NCBI GenBank assembly: GCA_949152475.1
Contig: OX424569.1
Location: 18,141,170-18,205,169, forward strand
Direction: 5' to 3'
Length of the DNA: 64,000 nucleotides
Origin: Terebella lapidaria
Taxonomy: Eukaryota > Annelida > Polychaeta > Terebellida > Terebellidae
Below, piece after piece: positions 50,621 to 62,250 of this stretch (the first letter of the stretch is position 1; every line of letters begins with the position of its first letter). Both the position numbers and the translations under genes were made by a program. The notes below the pieces were generated by a model, which searched no databases, was not told where the DNA came from, and worked only from the letters and a program-made list of their open reading frames with translations.

Positions 50621-50759
50621 TGAAGTTTGCATGTGATCAGATTGTCACTATTCTGCAGTCTGGGAGATCATCAGATAACATTCATGTATTCTCAGCAATT
50701 TTGTTGCTGAAGAAGTTACCAAAACGAAACTTTGGCTCCGAATCTGTGTCAGGAATTGT

Positions 50760-50880
50760 GCAAACGACTCAGTACTTCGTGCGAATAACTTGGTAATTTG
50801 TGCAAACGAAGTATTACTTCGTGTAAACGACTTACTACATCTTGCAAACGAAGTAGTACTTCGTACAAACGACGTAGTCA
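50760..50880. repeat. Short palindromic minisatellite
   Basis: Alternating ACTTCGT and AAACGAAGTA units (for example GCAAACGAAGTAGTACTTCG) repeat about every 28-32 bp. It sits at the inner end of the right arm; the left arm has a single equivalent near 47741. Confidence 0.7.
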
Positions 50881-53800
50881 TGTCGTCATGTCCTATCAGG
50901 GGCACCGAAGTATGATTACTTGTTCGATAAACTCTTATCGTTCAGAAATGTAAAATCGGTCCTGTACTCAAAAATCCTGTTAGTCATATGAATCGAATCT
51001 GATTATCAGCTGTAGAAAACTGGCTCACAATAGAAACAAATAATTAACAGGAATTGCAGTGAAATTCCTTGAATGTAAAATATTGTTCTCTGTAAACTTA
51101 TCATTTACAATTGTATGTAATAACTTCATTCTTACCGAATTCTGGCTATTTATCTATTGACAATTTCAAGGCCAATGATGACCTTTGGGGCTAAATATTT
51201 GCTTCCATAGATATCTTTCCAAATTTGATAGTTTGTTGCTATCGACCTTAGTGACCAAAATGTGAAATTTGAAGAAAATTGACCATTTGGTTCATGGAAT
51301 ATTATATTTTGAAATTACATGGTGAATTTTTAACCAGATTGTTGGACATTTACTAAAATCCTTTCCAACGACATGTACTGACTGCTGGGTATTGGAAATC
51401 AATGTGGATATGTTGCCTGAGTCTTGTATGCCTTGTATTTCTTTCCTATTTGAATAATAAAGTATGTTATTAGCTTTCATCAAATATATTATGAAGATAT
51501 CAGTTCCACCTGTTATCGTAATGCATCCCACAGGATTCGAGTAATATGTACTCATCATTTTAAACATGTTAGAAATGATTTATTTTTTTGCATAGAAAAA
51601 TGATCGATTCCAAGGAACTTCCCAGAACATTGATAATTACTCAAACATCTGTTTATTCGTAGTAGCCACGAAAACAACTTGACTTTCAGTCTTTTAGGCG
51701 TTAGTTATTGGATTTGACACCACATATTCTGTATAAAAACTGTTTCCAGTCGAATATTTTGTGATGAATTCCCTAAACATTTGGCCAACTACATGGAATA
51801 TCGTATATAAATGGAAACAATGTGTATTTGGTGTTGACCGGATAGTTTCAGAATGCCGTTTGAACAAACCAACCCCTATAGTTTGTGCGCTCGCCAACCA
51901 TTGGTTTCAACACCATGCTGCACAATATTTTGATAGTTTTTTTTTTCAAAACGGTTTTTGTTATTTGAGTTGTTATTAGTGCAACTCCAATGCACTAATA
52001 AACGGCATGACAAGTGATGACATGCTATATGATGAAGACATAGTCTTAGGATAAGCTATTTGGTCGGGCTTTGTTTCTATTGCAAAATGTTGTATTTTAC
52101 GTTTGTTATTGTCATCATCAAAATCTGATTGTATTGGTGGTAATAGATTGATATTTACATTCATACCACTGAGTCGGTGTCACTGCTGGCGGACGTTAAA
52201 TCTGTCCCCGAGGATACCATCAACTCAGTAGCCTTCTGGCTTGTGATTGGGTACTTTTGTACTTGTCATGTATCTATTCCAAGGGGTTGGTTTCGGATTT
52301 CTAAATTATTTTCATAGGTTGTTGGGCAGTTGTATACTAATTCCATCAGGTGTACAGTAGAAACAACTACATTTAACACACTGTCTGCCCCTGATGACGC
52401 CAGTGTGTCTTAGGATAAGCTATTTGGTCGGGCTTTGTTTTTATTGCAAAATGTTGTATTTTACGTTTGTTATTGTCATCATCAAAATCTGATTGTATTG
52501 GTGGTAATAGATTGATACTTACATTCAATACATAGACCACATAACAAAGGGTTATTTGCACAATTTACTCACTAGGGGCGCCACCCATTCGTCCACCATG
52601 GCCATTCTTCCACCTTGGCCATTTTTGTGCAAATAATAGAACTGACACGGATGGTTAAGACTGTTGTCATGGCAACGGGCCCCACCCACGGGCCACAGTG
52701 GTAGCATATCGTCCCTGTCCCATGTGTGTTTTATCTGAGACAAGGTCGTTGATCTGTCTATAACCATTGGCACTTTAAACACCCAATCTTCAATATTTTC
52801 CAATTTTTATGGGAAAATAGACCTGTTTGCCATAGAAACGAGCCCCACTCTGAGGCCACGGTGCTACCAGCATGTCTGTATCCCATATTGTGTATACATT
52901 GTATATATATGACAAAGATGGTAGCCTCATATACGCGTGTCTTCGACCCTTAATAAATTTAATCAGCCAGAACCCCATAATTCTTGCCATTTATGGGTGA
53001 AAAAAAAACTCGGCGCCTTCCAATACAAACCTCTGTTGCCATAGCAACGAGCTTCAAGCAGGTGCAACAGTGGTAACATCCCGTCCCTGTCCCACTGTGT
53101 TGTATCTAAGACAAGATCGTTGATCTGTCTTTAACCACTAACACTTTAAAGCAGCACAATCTTCAATATTTTTGACATTTTTATGGGAAAAATAGACCTG
53201 TTGCCGTGGAAACAAGCCCCACCTGAGGCCACGCTGCTATCAGCATGTCCGTGTCCCATAATTTGTTCATCTATGACAAAGATGGTAACCTCATATAGCC
53301 ATGTATTACACCATTAACACTTTTAAACAGCCTGAACCCCATAATTCTTGCCATTTTCGGGTGAAAAATAGACCCGACGCCTACCATAAGAAACGTCTGT
53401 TGTCACGGCAACGAGCCTCACCCAGGGGCCACAGAGGTAGCATTCCGTCTCTGTCCCACGTGTGTGCCATATGAGACAAGATCGTTGATCTGTCTTTAAA
53501 TATCAACACTTTGAAGCAATCAAATCTTCATTATTTTTGACATTTTTTATGAGAAAATAGACCTGTTGCCATGGAAACGATCCCCACCCTGAGGCCACGG
53601 TGCTATCAGCATACCCGTGTCCCATATTATGTTCATCTATGACAATGATGGTAGCCTCATATAGCCATGTCTTCGATCATTAACACTTTCATACAGCCTG
53701 AACCCCGAAAATCTTGCCATTTTTGGGTGCAAAATAGACCCGACGCCCACCATTTGTAACGTCCGTTGCCATGGTAACCGGCCCCATCTAAAAGTGATGC

Positions 53801-54265
53801 TGGTATCATTGCAATCCTAACTGGTCTTATCCTTCAATGGTGCCTTTTGATAACTCTTATATTGCTTGATCTCTTCAACAAACAAACTTTTGAACCCCAA
53901 ATCACACTTTTGTCATTTTTGGAGAAGGGGCGAACTCCAGGGGGTGGTGATCCCGACCCCCGGGGCCTCCATTCTTGACACCTCATTGGGGTCACTCCGC
54001 CAACACATACCTAGTACCAGCATCTGTCTATGTTCCAAAACTAAACCCAATCGGTTGAAACATTATTTTGTAGGAGCACTTTCAGTGATATGTTGCGCCA
54101 TTCCGGGTGCCTAGCAGGACACTTGATTAAATTTGAGGTCATTGACCTTCCGAGCCCGTTTCCATGGTGACCGCCCCTGTCCCAAAAGGCGGGATATGTC
54201 AAAATGCGACCCTTAGGTCTTAAGCTTTTCAACGATACCACATTCGCCAATGGGTGTCTCCGTGC
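50870..54265. repeat. Right arm of the giant inverted repeat (interrupted)
   Basis: 50870-51172 mirrors 47470-47740, and 52600-54265 mirrors 45776-47400, ending AATGGGTGTCTCCGTGCA. The two pieces sum to the length of the left arm, so about 1.4 kb (51173-52600) is an insertion. X-box-like motifs appear as GTTGCCATGGTAAC (53765) and GTTGCCATGGAAAC (53565). Confidence 0.85.
51173..52600. other. Insertion in the right arm carrying two copies of a short element
   Basis: This is absent from the left arm. 52043-52163 and 52407-52525, both starting GTCTTAGGATAAGCTATTTG, are near-identical copies 364 bp apart of the element also found at 8047. No TIR could be identified for the insertion as a whole, and the other ORFs are not recognised. 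Confidence 0.6.
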
Positions 54266-55090
54266 ATAGTATCTCTTAAAATAACGGCCTTTTGCAGGTT
54301 CGGCCTCCAATCTCACTTCGGTGCCCATGTACTACAAAACCAAAAAACGTCATCTCACCAGCGCATGAATATGTAAGCGTCAGAAGACCGCCGGTTGCTT
54401 TGTGCGATGCGGGTCAGTTTGAAGGAGGTCAATACCGCAATATATCGGACCGATTGCACTCTGTATAATCCATTGTAGCATTTTCGTAGGCATATAATAA
54501 TTGTTACCAATATATAGTATTAATTGATAATATTTGAACGGATAATAGGAAACGGTTATTAAAGCTATAATCACTTTTAGAATTGACGAAATTCATTCAT
54601 TCTGTGATAGCCTTATTTTGTCTATAGAATGAGAAATCGTACAAATTTGGGTCTTTAATTGTGTATTACGTGCCTAAATTGAGTTTCCAAATCAAGATTT
54701 GCATCATTTTTCTCCTAAAAGCGGCCCGCCTTTTGGGCGAGTTTTATACACAGTCTGATGACGTCATTGGTATTTGTCTAGATATTGTGGCAACCGGCAA
54801 TGTAGGCAGGCCGATCATTCGCTATCCACTGTTTTCATGCACGATTAACGGCAATTTTCTGAGTATCTGTTGTCGAACTGTGCATATTCCATACATATTC
54901 CCGACTATCTCGAGATGTACTTTCAAGTTAGCGTGACAAACGAGAATGCTAAATTTGGCTGATTCTAAAATTGATTCCAACTTTAACTAATGACCCGCAT
55001 AAAACACTGATAACTTCAATAGCAGATGGTAAGCCGATATAATCGTGCGTTTGTGAGTATCTAATAATAATTCTTGTAAACAGTGGAGGA
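54266..55090. other. AT-rich spacer, no recognised gene
   Basis: An ORF of about 90 codons at 54661-54936 matches no family I know. CACTTCGGTGCCCATG (54314-54329) is the inverse of CAGGGGCACCGAAGT at 45097 and may be an outer terminal repeat of the giant inverted structure. Confidence 0.35.
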
Positions 55091-55149
55091 TTAGGGTTGC
55101 GGTCATTTGAAGACCTACGTAGAAATAGGCCTGATATTTTGGCCCAAAT

Positions 55150-55510
55150 ATTTTGGCGCGTCATGGGAAAGAGTTTCACGCGAGGTTGCGAGAGGTCGAT
55201 GCGAAGTTGTGAGAGATCAATGCGAGGTTGCGAGGGATCGATGCGAGGTTGCGAGAGGTCGATGTCAGGTTGTGAGGGGTCGATGCGAGCTGTAAACGTT
55301 GTGTTCTCGTATTGTCGTCTCGTGGCCTCGCATCGATGTCTCGTGACATCGCATTGTTGTCTCGTGGCCTCGCATCGTAACCTAGCTTCTGTCCTCGCAT
55401 CGACCACTCGCATCGCAACCGTGACCTCTCGCATCGACCTCTCGTAACCTCTAGTGAAAAATTCAAGTCGATACATAACAGCGAGAATGTAATATGGCCG
55501 CCATCGTACA
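55150..55510. mobile_element. Fold-back element with GCGAGGTTGCGAGAGG core
   Basis: The left half (55180-55290) has five to six 21-bp units like GCGAGGTTGCGAGAGGTCGAT. The right half (55310-55455) has the complementary type, CTCGCATCGACC/CTCGTGGCCTCGCATCG. The right end CGTACACCATACCAT shares the TATGGTGTACG end with the elements at 43205 and 45000. The overlapping ORFs on both strands are products of the repeat. Confidence 0.75.
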
Positions 55511-55784
55511 CCATACCATTCCCATGTGTACACTCCACTGTTAATGACTAGGTACACGTCGTCCATGTACATTTTCTAGCTTCAAAGTTTGATACACTCA
55601 TATGACACTCCTCATATGTACCCTGTGACGTGTATAAGTTTCGTTGCCCTTGAATCGCTCGAAGTGGGCCATTTTGGCCTCAAACTTTCCCATGTTGAAT
55701 TCTCCTATTTTACTATTATAATGGGGCACATTTTTAGAAATATCTCACTTGATATTGAGGTTAGGGATCAATTGTGGATATATA

Positions 55785-56330
55785 GGAAATGATATATGCT
55801 GAATATTCTCACGACCTTGAATTTGACCTTTGACCTAATTTTCAAGGTCATAGGACATTTTCAATGGCTGATATCCCGCTCATTATCGACTTTACCGCTT
55901 AGAAATCTATTGATATATGCTGAGTATTCTCACGACCTTGAATGTGACCTTTGACCTAATTTTCAAGGTCATAGGACATTTTCAATGGCTAATATCCCGC
56001 TCATTATCGACTTTACAGATTAGAAATCATTTCCTATATGAACATATAGGATTCATTCTCCAAGTCGCACGACAAAATGGCTAATATGCTGCTTCTTATC
56101 ACCTTTATAGCTTGGGAACGAACTGTGGATATATAGAAAAAGAGGCAATAGCTCAAAATTGCTAATATCTTCCTTATTATTGCATTTACATGTTAGCAAT
56201 CACTTTGGGACATATGAGGAATAATATACATATTTTTTTATATACGCTGAATATTCTCGTGACCTTGAATTTGACCAGAGACCTTATTTTCAAGATCACA
56301 GGACAAAATGGCTCATATCTAATATATAAA
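55785..56330. repeat. 121-bp tandem repeat
   Basis: Two close copies (about 55790-55910 and 55911-56031) begin GATATATGCTGAATATTCTC/GATATATGCTGAGTATTCTC and contain TTGACCTTTGACCTAATTTT. More degenerate copies follow to about 56330. Confidence 0.85.
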
Positions 56331-58440
56331 GCATATATTTTCCGGTGACCTGCCTAGCCTTTTTGCTAAATTTTCTTCTTTCATAAATGTACAGGAATGA
56401 ATTCCTGAACGGGTAGGCATAATAATAATAATTATTGTATCGGGAGGGTTTATTTTGAAATAAGAAAAGCCTAACGCACAAACATCCGATAGTTTGCCAG
56501 TCACCGTGCTCTGCACAAATGGTGAAAATGAGTGTTGGTGTCTGAAATCACCATCCTTATAATTTTGTGAAACATATGGACGAAAGCATTACCATTTACT
56601 TTCGAGGTAGGCAACTCAAACTATGATCGTACTCAACCTCTTCGTGATATATCAAATACCATAGAATCCACTGAGGTAAGAATTATCCCTGTAAATATAA
56701 CTTATGCAATAGTTCCTTGATTTTTCGCCAATGCTGCAGAGTACTCAATTACGTACATATGTGAAACCAGGTGCAGCAGAAAGCGTGAGAATCCATACCC
56801 TTCCTATACCTCTGTTAAGATTGTATAGTGATTTGTCAAGTATTTTGACATATTCTGTTTTCATACAATGAATCGTTTCAAAACTATCAAAATTTTTACA
56901 CAATTCAAATCGCACTCTACACTAACCAACTATGCTAATGTGAACTGAATAGTGGTCCGTTTCGTGTTGACATGTGTCTTTTTATACCTCTCAATAAATA
57001 TGTGTAGGAAATTTCTTATTTTTAAATATGTAAAGGAAAATTCTTGATCTATACATATATGATGGTGTCCAACTATTTTGATCACTATCTAAGTTTTATG
57101 CACACTTGACCAGGACAACGCCCGTCCTTTACACATTTTCAAGCTGCAGATATTATCTGCACAATTTGGTTAATCGATCAGTACACATAAACAATAGCGC
57201 ATTCCAGCAACTCATTATACGTTTATCTGTTCCGAGTTTTTCATCCCGTATCTCCTGACAGTCCAGGTATTAGTCCACCCTCACCAGGAGTAATCAATTC
57301 GTGACATCACTAGGTTCTTCTATAATCCCCAATGTTTTAATTTATCCCAACCAACAGTTAATATGTGGACTCTACATGTTGCACAACGCTGAATGTTGTG
57401 ATCCGGTTGGTAAACCCACGGGGAACCCCAGTCATCTTGGACACCCCCCCCCCCCCCCCTCGCTCTATTCCCTGGATCCGCCACTGCTCAAGAGTTATCC
57501 TTTGTACAAAATTGATTGAACAAAACGTGAATTTCAATATACTCAAATGCCTTTCCCATATCTATAAAAAAATCCCTAAAGTAAGTGACTCCCATTACAT
57601 ATCATAGAATACACATTCTTTATTATTATACAACAAGTAAGCGTCAGGAAATGTAGTAAAAGACATGTGTCGCCCCTCAGCAGTTCGTAGCGGAATCCAG
57701 TGTGGGGAATAGTAAGTTTTTTCGAGTCTGCATTCCTGTAGTCATGATGTACTGCAATTATAGTCATAGAGTTTTCACTATTCTGGGAACAACAAAATCA
57801 GTGACTTTCCAGACTCGAAATGGAACAATTTCCAGACCTTTCCAAACCCATATCAATTCGAAACTATGCACGATAGCTCGTTAATATAAATTGAACATGC
57901 TACATTAACTTAACTTGTACACTTAAGTCCCATTATTCACAGCCATACACATAGTTCGTTGAATTGCTGCAAAATAAATGCCCATTTCATCATGTTCAAA
58001 ACTTCACGATCGCAAGTACACTGGGAACATCTGTTGATGAGAAGGGTACGTGAAAAATATTTTTTGACGACAACCTTTTTCCCCATGACCAATATCACAA
58101 TTTGAATGGTCGGCAAAACGTTCTCATTCAATAACGGCATCTTTCGGAACAGTGCTCAAGCAATGATGATGACGAATAAGCCATCCCCACTGACACTGAC
58201 TCAGGGGGAGGGGGGGGGGGGGTCCTGGGGAGCCACTCTCTGATCGGTCAAATCTATCGAAGTACTCGCAATATTTTGCGGTTATCAGTCATGTTTAAAC
58301 TTGAAAACGTTTTTTTAGTGATTGTCTCCAGCAGGTTGTTGAGACTTATATTACTTTTAAAACCAATGCTGCGATAAGATAGCAGGACCGAACAAACGCA
58401 TCCACACATGAGCCGTTTTAATCGTCTTTGATTGTGTCGC
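56331..58440. other. Intergenic DNA, no gene seen
   Basis: AT-rich with short ORFs only. A C tract (57445-57459) followed by CCCTGGATCCGCCACTG (57470-57486) looks like a hAT-type terminal repeat. A G tract lies near 58204-58221. Confidence 0.45.
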
Positions 58441-59269
58441 CTCCTGATGGAGATGAATTGAATTGAATTGAATTGAAATTTATTTCGGCAATACTGTACA
58501 ACATTCAAAAATCTACACAAAGTAAAAGAAATTCACAGTATATGCCCGGTCCCATACATAGCCTAAGCTGTCTTCCTGTGTGGGCCGTGAAACAGGAAAG
58601 GAGAAACACAAGAGAGGTAAAGACATGAAAAGAAGAGGTCAGTACCGCGACCAGGGCCAGGACGCCACCAGGGCCGGACCGCTCCAGGGCGGGGGGAACA
58701 TCGACATGCCACAGGCTGAAAAGAGGTCCCACAGACTAGAGTGATCATAAGCCGCATTACTAATAACCAGACCGCGGGACCTCTGTCTTGACCAGAAGGA
58801 ACCAATTGTTCATTTATTGTATACCATAACTGGAAATATAGTTTTGTTTAATTACATATTTATAATTAGCTCTTGCTGCTATCGTTTGGAGGTCAGTACT
58901 TATACAATTCCAAACGGTAGGTATGTTTTTGTATGGCAGTTTCTTTTTTTTTAGAAATTTGTCCTGGCTCTTTTAGTGGTGATAAATTTGAGTTATCTGG
59001 TGTTAACAACTGTGGGTCGAAAGGTGGGGTAAAAGTTGGTAAAGGAGAATGCGAGTTTATTAGCATAATAATCATGTATATATATACAACGAAGCTTGCA
59101 GTTTGTATATGTCATGAATTTTTAGAATTTTGCAATGTTTAAATACGGGTCTGTAGGCGCTCTGTAAGCTGTTTTATTTATCACCCTTAATACTCTTTTT
59201 GCAAACTTTTGTAATTGTGTTGTATAGCTACTATTTCCCCATGCGAGAACAGCATAATTTAAACTAGAC

Positions 59270-60930
59270 GTCAAGGCCTAAAGATGCCTTGGAGGCATTT
59301 CGGTGTTAGGACTAATTCGTAATATTTAAAAAATGTTTGCCACAGGCTCTATGACACACCGTTTGCTAGATATTGACGAAAATGAAAAATGTCGACTCAG
59401 CGAAAAAAATTTCGGGTCAAGGTCAAAGTTCATCCATAATACCTTTGAGACATGTTTGTCTAGGGCGAGGACTCCGAAAATAACGTCTGTTTCGCTCTAC
59501 GGCGCACCGTTTCCGAGATATCGATGAAAACGAAAAATGCCGGCTCTGCAAAAAAATTTCGGGTCAAGGTCAAAGTTCATCCATAAAACCCCTTATACCT
59601 GTTTGTCTAGGGCGACGAGTCCGAAAATAACGTCCGTTTCACTCTACGACGTACCGTTTCCGATATCGATGGAAACGAAAAATGCCGACTCGGCAGAAAA
59701 ATTTCGGGTCAAGGTCAAAGTTCATCCATAAAACCCCTCAGACATGTTTGTGTAGGTCGACGCGTCCGAAAATAACGCCATTTTGCTCTACGACGTACCG
59801 TTTCCGAGATATTGACGGAAACGAAAAATGCCGACTCGGCAGAAAAATTTCGGGTCAAGGTCAAAGTTCATCCATAAAACCCCTCAGACATGTTTGTCTA
59901 GGAGGACGAGTCCGAAAATAACGTCCGTTTCGCTTTACGACGCACCGTTTCCGAGATATCGACGAAACAAAAAAATGCCGACTCGGCAAAAAAATTTCAG
60001 GTCAAAGACAAAGTTCATCCATCATACCCCTTAGACATGTTTGTCTAGGGTGACGAGTCCGGAAATAACGTCCATTTCGCTCTACGACGCACCGTTCCCG
60101 ACATATCGACGAAAACGAAAAATGCCGACTCGGCAAAAAAATTTCGGGTCAAGGTCAAAGTTCATCCATAATACCTTTAGGACATGTTTGTCTAGGGCGA
60201 CGAGTCCGAAAATAACGTCCGTTTCGCTCTACGACGCACCGTTTCCGAGATATCGATGAAAACGAAAAATGCCGACTCTGATAAAAAATTTCGGGTCAAG
60301 CTCAAAGTTCATCCATAATACCCCCCAGACATGTTTGTCTAGGGCCATGAGTCCGAAAATAACGTCCGTTTCGCTCTACGACGCACCGTTTCCGAGATAT
60401 CGACGAAAACGAAAAATTTCGGGTCAAGGTCAAAGTTCATCCATAATACCCTTTAGACATGTTTGTCTAGGGCAACGAGTCCGAAAATAACGTCCGTAGT
60501 CCGAAAATAACGTCCGTTTCGCTCTACGACGCACCGTTTCTGAGATATGCAGGAAGCCTCAAGGATGAATCAGCAAAAAATTATTTTGACTTCTAGGTCA
60601 AAGGTCGTTTGACGGATTGATCCCAAAATGAATAGGGTTCTTCCCTGGTGGCATATGAACCTCCATGCAGAGTTCTGCATCTATTGCCTGAATATTTTTC
60701 GCGTTGTCGTCCGGAAACCAAAAACCTTGATTTCATCCTCACGGACCTCACGGACCTCGGAGCCGGCTCAAAAAGAATAGGGTTTTTCCACATATCATTT
60801 CTGACTAGTACTGAAAGTTTGACAAGGATCCATCAAGGCAATCTAAAGTTATCTTCCGGAAACCAAACGGCGGAAGAAGAAAAAAAAATCAAAACCATAA
60901 GGCATTTCTGCCGAAATGCCTTAATGACAG
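59270..60930. mobile_element. Satellite-bearing element, copy 2 (inserted in a LINE)
   Basis: This is the inverted relative of 33812-36907. It starts near GATGCCTTGGAGGCATTTCG (59284), carries about eight 147-bp satellite monomers, then the single-copy segment seen at 34006-34200, an A-rich tract and the palindrome AAGGCATTTCTGCCGAAATG plus CCTT (60900-60923). AGGCATTTCGG occurs near both ends. It interrupts the LINE frame between LYYTLI and LNYAVLAWGN. Confidence 0.8.
59380..60545. repeat. 147-bp satellite array, about 8 monomers (opposite orientation)
   Basis: GAGTCCGAAAATAACGTCCG recurs near 59615, 59907, 60204 and 60349, with variants near 59467, 59764, 60054 and 60477; spacing is about 147 bp. 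It is the reverse complement of the array at 34580-36870. A 20-bp slip duplicates the motif at 60478-60517. Confidence 0.95.
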
Positions 60931-62250
60931 TGTATAAGGGTATAATATAGCGAAATTAACGCTTCATATGGCAATACTTGTTTTACTTTTTTAACTATAC
61001 AAATAGCTCTAGAAATTTTAGAACATATATAAGTCACATGTTGTTTCCAGCATAGCGTATCATCGAGCAAAACCCCAAGAAATTTGAGGGGACTGCTGTT
61101 ATCAGACTGTCTTCTAGAAAAGTACGATGATTCATTGCCATTTAGGATTGATTTGAGGTTCACTGGTTTAACAAAATTATTGTTTGGGGAGAATAACATA
61201 TATTTAGTCTTACCCACATTTAGATATAGCTTGTTCGTGACTAACCATTTATCGACTTGTATTGAGATCTTTGTTTACGATGTTGAGTGTAGGTTAAGAT
61301 CAGTTGAGTTATGTAAGTCATTCATATAAATAAAAAAAAGTAGAGGACCTAATATAGAACCTTGTGGCACGCCGAAGGAAATTGGTTTGGTATCAGAATT
61401 TATATTATTGTATCGCACAAACTGTGTCCGGTCCTGTGAATAGTTTTTGAACCAGTCATTACATATACCCCCAATTCCGTACTTATTAAGTTTTTTTTAG
61501 AAGAATTTGATGTGAGATGGTGTCGAAAGCTTTACTCAGGTCCAAAAAATTACTAGGATGATATCTTTAGTAGGTGCATCGTTTGATTCGGAAATTGATC
61601 TTCATGAATGCAAGAGTGGGTGAATTGTAGAATGTTTAGACCGGAAACCATATTGTTGTTGATACAGTATTTGTTCGTCATTAACATATTTATACAACTG
61701 TTTATGAAACAGTTTTTCAAATGACATAGAGAATGCTGATATTAAGCTAATAGGTTTGTAATTATTGAATATTTTTTGTCACCATTTTTGTATACTGGTA
61801 TAACTTTTGCTATCTTGAATTGTTCTGATACTACCCCTGTTTGCAATGAAAGATTAAACACATGGTACAAGACACCTTTTGTTATATGTATGGTTTATTT
61901 CATGACTTTAGTAGGGATATTATCTACATCAGAAGAAAATTTGGGCTTTATCAAGTTCTATGTCGAGACGATTTCAATAGGTATGATAGGAGTGAAGTGA
62001 AAACTAGTTTTAGGTGATTGGGTGATATATGACATAGGGTCGGTAGTTGGATCTGGGAGTTTACAATTGAGATATGATGCTACATGGGTGGAACAAGTTG
62101 AAGCCATTTGCGATTATACTCGGATCTGCTGTGACATAATCACATGGAGGCGACAATGAAGGAAAATATACTTCAGTTATATCAAGTTTTTGGGTTTATC
62201 TATTGATGAAAACACTCATGGAAATATCACAAATCGTGTTAACAACAAAA

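Larger units (their letters stand above)
58441..62250 (-). pseudogene. Degenerate jockey/CR1-like LINE, split by a satellite-bearing element
   Basis: The minus-strand fragments are in LINE order. About 61760-61560 reads SLISAFSMSFEKLFHKQLYK and QQYGFRSKHST. About 61540 has the LDLSKAFDT-type motif A, broken by frameshift. 61380-61320 reads SFGVPQGSILGPLLFFIY (motif B). 61217-60921 reads KTKYMLFSP and LKFLGVLLDDTLCWKQHV. After the insertion, 59262-59100 resumes with LNYAVLAWGN, the usual continuation of LYYTLI. The 3' end has a tail of TTGAA units at 58448-58470 on the + strand. Stops and frameshifts throughout mean it is dead. Confidence 0.85.

Noticed and set aside
55097..55572. Overlapping 116-207-codon ORFs on both strands
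   Set aside because: They are translations of 21-bp units whose period is a multiple of three inside the fold-back element.
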